A stretch of 64,000 bases of DNA. Source: Lingula anatina (Eukaryota; Brachiopoda; Lingulata; Lingulida; Lingulidae). Every line of letters starts with the position of its first letter. Within the stretch, counting starts at the first letter, position 1. Of this stretch, positions 34,880 through 44,273 are shown in pieces. The notes beneath the pieces were generated by a model. The model searched no databases, had not been told where the DNA came from, and saw only the letters and a list, made by a program, of their open reading frames with translations. The DNA lies in the NCBI RefSeq assembly GCF_001039355.2, contig NW_019775662.1, positions 63,029 through 127,028 on the forward strand, in the 5' to 3' direction. A program made the position numbers and the translations under genes.

Positions 34880-37800
34880 ATGGAGAGACGCTGTTACTGC
34901 CACCTAGCTGCATTTGTCCTAGTTTTCCTCGGAGTGATCCTGTCTTGGCACGTGGGGCCCGTGGAGACCCAGGGGCTGCACCCGTACTGGTATGATCAGC
35001 GCTACTGGATGAGATGTCACTGTCCGCGCCATGTGTACAGATGTAACGAACTCTACGATTGTTTTGGGTAATTTTCTAGTAGTATATTCTGCTTCGTTTG
35101 TTTTAAAGTATTGCTTTTGGAGCAAAATATCAAATATTACTTTTATAAATTCTCTCAGGTTTAGCTCCCAATTATGAGCCTAACATCTAGAATCTAATCG
35201 TACTAAGTATGCTCGACGATAGCAACCAAAATCAGCTTAAACATAAGCCCCAAAATCTCGAGTTACCCTCTCAAAAGTGGTGCTTCAAAATATTTTGTGT
35301 TTACAGTGAATACGCTGGTTTACTTTCTGTTTATTACACAACTTCAAGAACAATCTGAATTCATTTGAACAAATTCCAAATTTCTTTCTAATCTGGTCGT
35401 TAAGCGGTCCTCAAAGGCCATTTGGCGATGTCAATTAAAATTTTAATTACAGAAGTCATGCAAAGTCATGACTAAGACGGATACATGATTATATTTTTAG
35501 TGAAAAAAGTTATGCTTGCCCTCCTGCAAGGCTACAGTCAATACCCATTTAAATGGATTTTGGAGTAGTTTTCTTTTTTTAATTTCTTTTTGCACGTATG
35601 CGCTTTGCAGTGTGATCCAACACAGATTAGGTAGACTGAGGAACCAACGGGCACCATGGAATTTCTTGTTTTGAAAAAGATAATTGGCTTTGAAGGCTTT
35701 TTGTTTCTGTTTGATTTTAATTACTTTGGATGAATATAAATGAGGATAAATGAGGACAAGATAGTGATATGTGTTGGTTTTAGAGTGACAGAGGCACGGA
35801 GAGTTTTCATGTGCAACTATTCTCATTCTATTTATCGTCATCAAGAGGGTTGGACTCCCAAGACGGAAGTACGTCAAGCTTATTGATGACCCTGACATTT
35901 TGTTTCTTTCACACTCAGTACACTTTAAGTGATATGTGAATAGAGAATACTTTTTTTTGCTTCATCTCAAATGCACCCATGTAGCACAGGTGCTGAGCTT
36001 TCTAATGCCCCGATTTGGTGAACCTTTGGATGCACACTCAAATCGGTCGAATTGGGGCATTAGTAAGCTCAGTGGAAGAGACAAAATGTAAAGCTTACCA
36101 ACAAACGCAGCATGTTTTTTTCTCTTGGGAGTCGAACCTCCTGGATTACACTACCCCAAGAAAATATGCACGTCTGTATAACAGTCATTGCTTTGGCAGA
36201 CAGTGTTGTACAGATGTGACTGTGTTATACAGATGTGCAGAAAGACGGATCCCAGAATTGGTTAAGCAGGATAAAATAAGTAGAAAAGAATAACTTTACG
36301 GCAATATGTAGGGCACATTGATTGCAGTTTGGGGTGGGGAGAGAAGTGGTTATCTCGGCAACTAAGGGGTAAGGGGTATATCTCCTCTGTGAACACTTCT
36401 GGATTCAGCCACGTTACCTTTTCCCTTCCACGCTGAGCCAAAGATGGAGGCCTTTTACAGTATCCCTTTCAAGGTGTTGGAATGCTCAGAAGCCTTTATG
36501 GGTAAAAACAACATCAGCAATGTTCGTCTATGCTGCAGTTTTACTGTTAATTTTTTTAGTAACAGGAGGTAAGTTGTTCTATTAATATCATCGGATCTGC
36601 CTTCGGCTTGCAATAATTATGGTACAGTTAGAGAATTACATGTGCATAAGATGTTATTAATTCTTTATTCCTTATTTAACTTTTTAAAACTATGCAAATG
36701 TCTTTTTCAGGTCTAGTTTAGTTTTAAAGAGGTTCTTATGTACCCTGTGTTTTGAAATATCATTGGCTGTTAAAGTACATCTATCAGAGCTACTAAACTG
36801 ATCTATTAAAAATATTGTACGACGCCCGTAATCAACAACGACAGCGAAGTCACTTAACGTCTATTTATGTGCTAGGTCGAAGTGTTGTTTTTTTATGTAC
36901 AAAATACGAGCACTGATGAAAACTTTCTCTAAAATTCGACTAAAATAGCTGAAAGATAATAGATCTCAGTCTACCAGTGGTTTTTCGAATGTCCACTAGG
37001 AGAGGTGACTCAGATTGCAATCACGGAAATATAAAATGTCATCCAGATTGATATAGTATTTCCGAATTCTATGATGGCATACGGGACGCATGGCATTTCC
37101 TATCCCTTATGTGAACACTTGGCCCGAGATTTGCTCTAAATGATTTTCCTGCCCATTTAATTTGTTTCTGAAGACCTTACTACTAGCCCCCCTCCCACAC
37201 CCCTCACCCGCACAAAACCTATGTCAACTACCATTAAGACATGCTTTAAGCGGCAATATAATTAAGTGGGAACAGGATACGACATCTGTTTATTGAGCCA
37301 GAAACGCCTTCCCAAGTCGCGTGTGTCTCCTTTGCCGCTCACCGTGACTCAAGGCGCTTTGCTGGCGGCTGACATGTCAGCTTTTGGCACATATGTAGTA
37401 TCATACAGTCAGAAAAAAATCTGAAAGAATATGAGAAACGGCAACAGAAACAACTTTAACAACTTTAACTCTCGGTAAATCTACCATCGCTTTCACCCCA
37501 GTCATCATGCCAGCGGAATAGCTGTAAGACACAGCCATCAGTGAAAGCTATTGTAAGTTCTAAATAAAATGGAAATTTCTTTCAGCAACAGGCGTGAAGT
37601 CAGCAGTTTCAGAGGATGGGGGTGGGGAGGGGTTCTGGAAAAGTGGACGTTTTTTACCCCATTAGGTTACTCAAATGGCATAAAACAGATCACATTGTGA
37701 TTCAGGACATACTTTTTCCTATCAAAGGGACAGTTCTTCTGACCTCCTGCCTACTGGAATGGGTAAAAAGACAAAATTTAAGTCTCTCAACTGTTCTCTC

Positions 37801-39854
37801 CCACATGTAATATCTTTATATCATCTGAAAGTGTCCAGTAAACATCATTTAAGTGGTTTAAGAATTTTGAATTATTCAAAAGTCATCTAACGATAAATAC
37901 ACTTGGTTTGGTGTTACCAATTTTTTCTTTTATGAAACAAAATAAACTTATAATTTCAAAATAATTGGCTTTCCTAGTGGGCGGCAATGATGGATTGTAA
38001 TATCAGTACCTCTTTCAAACTGTCGAGGTAATTTAGAGTTGACAGTTATCGGTTCCTGGGGCGTCCTGGGGTACGATTGGCATGGACCTTTAAGGACAAC
38101 ACTTTTAGAACGGACTTCTTGGGTCAAAGGGTTAAGTCAAACGCAATAAACGCGGAACACAGCCTAGTTAAGATGCCATGATAACGCAACTACTGTAGAA
38201 CCGGGTTGATTTTGGGGCAAATCTGAAACATTGGTTACGCCAGCTTTAATGTACTTTAAAAAGAGTTTGAGAATTGTCCAGTCTACACCTAATGAAATTG
38301 TCGTAGATCTTTGAAATTCAAAGTGTAAATAAGATATCTTAAATGCCGTGCCCAAATGTGCACTACTCAAGCTATTTGGTCATCTTTCGTAGCTTGAAAA
38401 CTGTTTAGTAGACATTGCTTATATCATTATAGATGGTTTTGTGGAAACTGTCACTGCTGTATAGCAGAAATGACCGTCTCTAGGGATCTATCCCATAGAT
38501 TTTAGATCGATCTATCCCCGCGGGGAGTCTCACTAGATTACTTTCAGATAATCCGACTTAAATGTCCGTCCCGCCTACTACAAGCTGTAAGGAGGTAATT
38601 AACTTTCGTGTCCGCCCGGCTGACAGCTATTTAGCGTGAACCCCCAGGGAGTTAGGTCGATCTAAAGTTGGTCGATCTAATCTATGGAAATGGGGTGTAG
38701 TTTAAGAATTATTATGTACTTTGTAGTAGGCTTAAATCTGTGAGGTCTTTCATAATTTTGTCTCTTTGGTCATTTAAGGTGGTAACTCAATTTAACAGTC
38801 AAAATATTTTTTTAAATGAGATATTAAATAAGTTGCAACCAAAAGTTAAGTAAAAATTTTAGTGAAGTAAACAGAATATATCAATTACTTTATTGCAATT
38901 TTAATTCATGTTGTATTGCTTCTGATATGTGGAATTATATTTCAATAAAGGGCAGTTTAGATGTTCTGTTGTCCAGAAATATTTTGGTTCATTACATTTG
39001 TAACTAAAAGTCGCTTTCAGCATCAGATTATATCATAATAAATTTTATCATAAACACAACTGGACGACTCAAAAAGTATACATTTTTATAGCCATTGGTG
39101 CCGTTAATCATTGTAGATTACGCTGTGACTGTGACAGGTGTGGTTGCCTTCAGAACGCTTTCCCAGGTCCTCTTCACAACCTACCGTGGTGGAATTCTTA
39201 CTTCTATAACTACCACAATACTTTCCAAGGCAGGAAGAAAAGGTAAGTATTCCACACTGTGGACATCCGTGATGACATCAAGGGGGTGGTGACAATCATT
39301 GTGACGTCACTTCCTCCCTCCCTACGGATGGTGCCATATGAGACGTGGCATTTCGTAAATGAGTTTCGACATTTGCTTTTTCGTTTTTGGTAAGGGGTTG
39401 TCCGAGGCAGCCAATTTAGTTTGGCAGAGGGAGGGGAGGGGAGTGAGGTGGTTAGTGATTATGTAACAGCAGTACCAGGGATAGATTGAGGAAGTAGTAC
39501 TCAAAGGAAAGAGGGAGATTGTGAGGGGGAATATCATGGGACAGGGGGAGACCATGCCTGCAAACTGTATGAGGCAGTGACTTTTGTCTAGCTGTTTTTA
39601 TATCTTACAATCGGTAAGTCGAGGAATTAAGCGTGAGAAAGGGTCTTTATTACTTGAAAAAAAAAAAAGAAGAAAAGAGAATGATCAGTGAATTGTTTTG
39701 TAACTTTAATGGTTATGCCAGAAGCAGTGGGATTTTAAAGAATCGTGAGTGTAGGAAGCCGTTTTGGCATCTAATTGACCCTGATGTCAATGCAGCACTT
39801 TTCTGTTTCAGGTCTGCAGCAGTTGACATATCCGCAGATAAAGAAACAAACTGA
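34880..39854 (+). CDS. Secreted cysteine-rich family, gene B
   Basis: Unrecognised secreted protein. Exons 34880-35067, 39117-39242 and 39812-39854 join to 357 nt (118 aa). Exon 1 holds a signal peptide (core AAFVLVFLGVILSW) and then RYWMRCHCP, further Cys and YDCFG, ending at a phase-2 donor GG|GTAATT. Exon 2 opens LRCDCDRCGC, matching gene D in Cys spacing, and continues into an aromatic Asn/Tyr-rich tail (WWNSYFYNYHN). Eight cysteines are expected in the mature part. Exon 2 ends in GRKKR. Reading through gives a stop at once (TAA 39244-39246), but AG|GTAAGT is a consensus donor and TTTTCTGTTTCAG precedes exon 3. Splicing gives RKKR|SAAVD, which resembles RRRR|AADD in gene D. A likely poly(A) signal is at 41134-41139. 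Intron 1 contains another signal-peptide exon at 36520. Confidence 0.68.
36100..36180 (-). mobile_element. tRNA-derived fragment
   Basis: On the minus strand, GGAGGTTCGACTCCC forms a tRNA T-arm/B-box-like block. No A box or acceptor stem was found, so this is a fragment of a tRNA-derived repeat rather than a tRNA gene. Confidence 0.3.
36520..37665 (+). CDS. Candidate small secreted peptide gene inside gene B intron 1
   Basis: Tentative two-exon model: 36520-36568 (49 nt) and 37586-37665 (80 nt), 42 aa in total. Exon 1 encodes MFVYAAVLLLIFLVTG, a near-ideal signal peptide, and ends in a strong phase-1 donor (GGAG|GTAAGT). The next consensus acceptor (AAATTTCTTTCAG) gives the in-frame continuation ATGVKSAVSEDGGGEGFWK and a stop at 37663-37665. 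The product would be a signal peptide plus about 26 residues. A different downstream exon is possible. The first exon is better supported than the second. Confidence 0.3.
38484..38697. mobile_element. MITE family 1, copy 4 (214 bp, TAG target duplication)
   Basis: Opposite orientation to the copy at 2303. It has the same TTTAGATCGATCTATCCCC end and the internal CCCCCAGGGAGTTAGG block. It is flanked by TAG at 38481-38483 and 38698-38700. It lies in gene B intron 1. Confidence 0.8.
39302..39309. promoter_or_regulatory. Perfect CRE palindrome TGACGTCA
   Basis: Consensus CREB/ATF site in gene B intron 2. Sequence match only. Confidence 0.4.
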
Positions 39855-41133
39855 GAGTCTGGCTTGTCTTGTCCGTGAGCCGCTTAACACACCACCCCAT
39901 TGTAGTTATAAGCAGCTTTGTATTCTAAAGCCGGGGATGAAGAAACTGTAAATTCGGAGTTTAATTTCTGCTGTAGTGATATATATAAGCACTATCAAGG
40001 AATGCTTTGGCTTGGTATTAGCGCTACATGAAAACGGCTCCCGTGAAAAGCATTTTTGTTTGTTTGTTTTACATATTTTGCGTGATGGTTCGTGTATACA
40101 TGCCTTAAGTATGACGACTTCCTAGTCATATCGTGAGAGGATTCTTCTCTCGGAGGAAGAAATGTTTTAAATCAAAGATAAACTGCTAAAATGGAAAGTA
40201 TAAGACATCAAGTAGTGTACCGATACATAGCTGTTAATTGATGTATTCGTTTACTTTGTCATAATTTGATATAAATGTAAAGATGCCATAATGTGTTCTA
40301 AAATGTGTTGGCATTTACAGTTGTTAACCTTTGGCCATCACAGTGAAAATGACTTAAAGCGGAAATGGTTTATGTGACTGAGATTTTTGAAGGAACTTAA
40401 AACCTTTACAACTGTGATACGCAGCGTTTGCCGGAAATGCCTCAGAACAATTTGTACTTGTGATTGTCTAGTTTAGAATTTGTTGTAACTTAAAGCCACT
40501 CTTTTTTTATTTAAGCAAACGCTTCTCCACGTGCTACACCCTGAGTTTCCGAGTTTATGGATGGAAACACAAGTGCTTGTTGAATGTAGAGGAAAGTTTC
40601 GTGTGGTCTCTGAAACTCAGGGGATATGATGAGTAACGTTATTTTTCTCATTTCTGCAAACACATTTATTTCTTTTTGTATAGTAAATACTGGAAGGGAT
40701 ACTTACTTTCTATAGAGCTATTGAATACCTTTTCTTGGTAATTGTTTAATGCAGCTTTTCCACGGACTTTTCCTTACTTATACTCTTTGACAGCCTCCGC
40801 CATATCGCTTAAAACCATTTACGTTCTTACAAACTTGATTTTATAACACAATTTACCATAAATATGAATATTTGATTCAGCAAAGCAAAACTTCTCAACA
40901 TAGAAGAAAACCATGTCAAAAACAAATTTTTCTTAAAAAACACCAGCACACATTTAAATATATTTGCACGAAATGCTCTTGCTAAAACTGCTGTAAATTA
41001 AAATGTTCCTTTTTTCTTTTTCTCTCCATTTTGTAAGGTGATATGACTATGAGTGAAATCTCTTGTAAATTGTAGAGTACTCGTTAATATGTAACACAAT
41101 GTGCTGTAAATGCTGTCAGTTTCTTCACGCGGT

Positions 41134-41139
41134 AATAAA
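41134..41139 (+). terminator. Candidate poly(A) signal of gene B
   Basis: AATAAA about 1.3 kb after the gene B stop. It faces gene C, whose candidate minus-strand signal is at 41795-41800. Confidence 0.45.
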
Positions 41140-41335
41140 GGTGTCACCAATTATTGGACTTATTATTTATTTATCTATCTATTAATCTATATATTAATTT
41201 ATATTTTGGGGACTATTCTCAAACTTTCACATTAAAAATAAAGAATAAATGCTTTTCTTTCAAATTTCTGTATATTGAACAAAAGAAATATTTTTAAAGT
41301 TGTATTTTTGGAGTTTCGAATGACCCATTGCCTTG

Positions 41336-41408
41336 TTGCTGGCACAGTTTGATTGTGACAGATGTGGTTGCAATGCACTAGTCCAACCACCGTCTCAACA
41401 ACCGCAAT
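41336..41408 (+). pseudogene. Exon-2-like fragment of the secreted cysteine-rich family
   Basis: TTTGAT, then codons for CDRCGC, match gene B exon 2 (DCDRCGC) over seven codons. Only two base differences exist, both synonymous (GAC/GAT, AGG/AGA). An acceptor-like CTTGTTGCTGGCACAG sits directly before it. The phase does not fit the family's phase-2 exon 1, where the joined frame would reach a stop. In the matching frame it ends at TGA about 20 residues on. It is either a degenerate copy or an exon reached from an unseen donor. Confidence 0.4.
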
Positions 41409-41794
41409 GAGCCCATTCTTCTTCTCCGAAACAATGTTTTTACGGGCATTCAAAATGACTCGTGGTATAGCTAACTTGTAGAGACCTCTGTCTCAAACCA
41501 AAGCATCAGCATGAGATCTCAGTATAATCCCAACTTAAGTTTACAACAACTGAATCAACCAAAACCTTCAAAACTGAAAGTACGTAGAAATATCAGCTTT
41601 TTAGTTTATTGTCCGTCTAATAAGCATTTTAAAGTTACATTCTTCCCCGGTCTTAGTGTGTAAAAAGCAATCCGCCATGTTATTAAATGTAAATGGAACC
41701 TATTATAAATTCGTGACCTTGTCTTCATAAACACACGAAAACGCGGATTCAATCTTTGAATAAACAAAAAAGATGACGAAATAAAATGTAAAAT

Positions 41795-41800
41795 TTTATT
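41795..41800 (-). terminator. Candidate poly(A) signal of gene C
   Basis: Minus-strand AATAAA about 480 bp after the gene C stop. Confidence 0.4.
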
Positions 41801-42280
41801 TCAAATATATTCCCAAACAGTCAGATTTTGAAAGCCTTAACACTGTTGCCCGTGAGGTTAAAATTGAGGTATACAACGTAGTCATGGCAACCCTTGCAAC
41901 CTTCCTACAGGCTTGTGTTAAACTTTAAAATATTCTTATTAGAACAATCAGCTTATTCCTTCGGTTGACTGAGTTTGGCACTTTCTTAACGGGCGAAGAT
42001 TTTTTAAACGTGAATCCTTTTCTTCACTCATGAAGAAGCATCCTTTCCGTTTCAAGCTGTAAAAAAACCCTAAAATATATTATACTTCTTTTTTTCCTTA
42101 TGTAAATTACAAAGAAGAGAACTATCAATTTTTTAATAGAAATGTGTCAGTTTTTAAGCTAATCTTCTTATTCAAATAATTATACAATGGTAATGAAGCC
42201 TGAATACCATATTTATAGAGACTAATTTCAATAGTAAAAAAATGATAAGAAAAAAAAGAATCAGCTACCTGTGGCTCCCT

Positions 42281-43170
42281 CTATCCAGAGCGGGATTGAC
42301 TGTTCTGATAGTTCCACAGGTAGAGACGGTACAGGTAATTGGAATCTGAAGAACCCGATCCCTTTCCTTTGCTTCCACGTCTGAAGTAGTAGGGCGGGTA
42401 TGCGTAGTTAGCGTGTCGGTAGTAGCTGTACCAGTTGTATGGGTACGTACCAGGAGCGGAGTAAGGGGCGGCGGCCTGAGCCGAGGCAGAGTCGAAGCAG
42501 CTGCAACGTGCCGGATCACAGGCAACACTGGAGAAGAAAAAGGCAGATCATCCAGCAAAGCTCATTTCGTTGTGTCTGTATTGTAATATTGCTGTTTGCG
42601 TTTTTTAATCTTAGCCTGTTCTTTCTATTGCGTGCACACATGTGACAGTTAAGCATAAAACGAAAAGAAACCCTTGTACACGTGCACACGCAATTTCTAG
42701 ACTGTTCCTTCTTTTACACACATGTTAACACAAAGGGAAACAAACAATCACACATTCACACAATCAGACGCACGCGCTCCCACACATACTCAACCACGCA
42801 CATGCAGAGATACAAGAAATCCGTTTTTATCATTCTCAGTTTTATCAAAATTTACTGTATCCACGGCGCCAGAATTCAGTGTTTCCAGGTTATCAGAATT
42901 AGCCATTTTGTTTTTAGACTACTTTCCCAAAAAACCAGCCCCCCATGTAGCCCGCCCACTCGCACACACACATGCACTAACGCACAACTCTCTCTCTCTC
43001 TCCCTCTCCTTTCCCGTTCATACTTACCCGTAGCAGTCGTAGCCCCTGCCCCCGGGACAGACAGCGGAGTTATAGGGAGCAAAACAGCGCAGCCATCTTC
43101 TCTCCTCCACCGCTCCAATCAGCTGTGCCGCCGCCATCAACACCACCACAACGGAAGCGTAGACCTGCAT
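42281..43170 (-). CDS. Secreted cysteine-rich family, gene C (Tyr-rich tail)
   Basis: Unrecognised secreted protein of 129 aa. Exons 43028-43170 and 42281-42527 join to 390 nt. Exon 1 holds a signal peptide (MQVYASVVVVLMAAAQLIGA), then EERRWLRCFAPYNSAVCP and YDCY, ending at a phase-2 donor GG|GTAAGT. Exon 2 continues the Gly codon and opens VACDPARCSCF. Compared with B and D, the second Cys is Ala and the sixth is Pro, leaving six. The tail is strongly tyrosine-rich: nine Tyr in the 21 residues that start YPYNWYSYY. Then come a Gly/Ser/Lys linker and SNYLYRLYLWNYQ, which resembles the end of gene D. Unlike B and D there is no tetrabasic site. The next donor-like site (CACAG|GTAGCT) lies after the in-frame TAG. 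The Tyr-rich tail invites comparison with adhesive or matrix proteins, but that is only a hypothesis. Confidence 0.72.
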
Positions 43171-43183
43171 CCTGGCGGGCAAG

Positions 43184-43186
<3 letters not shown>

Positions 43187-43245
<59 letters not shown>
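43187..43245. repeat. (TAA)n microsatellite abutting gene C exon 1
   Basis: A trinucleotide run starts 17 bp from the gene C start codon. On the minus strand it ends in a CAG one base before the ATG, so it may form part of a splice acceptor region. Confidence 0.95.
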
Positions 43246-44273
43246 GTTATAAAATTTATCTTGCTAATATATAAAATATTCACGTACGTTAGAAACTGAT
43301 TCCTGTCACGAGCTCTTAAATAAGCACATGATATATTCACATTAAAACATTATGAGTCATGAATGAATGCAATGAAATGCTCATAGATTAATTAATGAAT
43401 TAAAATTAAAATTAAAATAAATTAAAATTATAAACAAGGAGGAGGGGCTATTTAGGATGAAAATAGAAGGATTTCTGGAACATCTAACAAGAAGAAGTGA
43501 TTTACTTTGATCCTTTCAACCTGGGTGCGTTACAGCCAAAAACGGGTTTCCTCCAAGTGAAAATAGAGTAACGAAATGGAGTAACCTTATAACCCTTAAT
43601 TAAACCGTTTGAATTGTTTCAAACTTTAAAAGCTGCCGTTACGAATTTATATTTAAATTGTGAATATTTCAGCGGAAAAAAACTGCCAATTTTGTTCACG
43701 CCCTTGCGGTTACGAAGGAACCAATAAATGTCTAACAAACGGAAAATTGTTCCTCGGGTCGCAGGAATTACAAGAAAGGTTGTGTCAGACTTTTTTGTAC
43801 TCTTCGGGTGATTAATCCAAACACTAGATTTAAGTTGTCGGGGCAGCGCCCAATTAACCTACTCAGACATAAGCTGAAAATATTTCTGCAAGGGCGTCTA
43901 TTCTTTGCGTTCCTCGAGACTAAGAGTGTTTGACATAATCTAAAACGAGGCCAGTGTACGGAGAAGTACTCCTCCAAAGAACCAAACCCGTGAAAACGAA
44001 TTCCTACGGCAACCAAATGCCGGAAACTGACTTTGACTTGACCTGTGCGGTAATTCTTTTCAAATTGTTAAGTTGATTTTCAAACGGTTTGCTACTTGAT
44101 ATACCTGTAGCATTTAGAAATATGCGACAAAATTACTTCAGGCATCTGAAAAAATGTCGAAACACGTGTGCTCAGGCCTTAAATGAACTGCATAAATAAC
44201 ACCTCGTTTAAGGTCACTGTGAACAAAAAAATCCGCAGAGAAGGCAACAAATCAATCATTAATTTTTTCATTG

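Noticed and set aside
36015-36293. Frame ending HCFGRQCCTDVTVLYRC as a further family member
   Set aside because: It overlaps a tRNA-derived fragment and an internal duplication of a GTACAGATGTG-type unit; no family exon boundaries.
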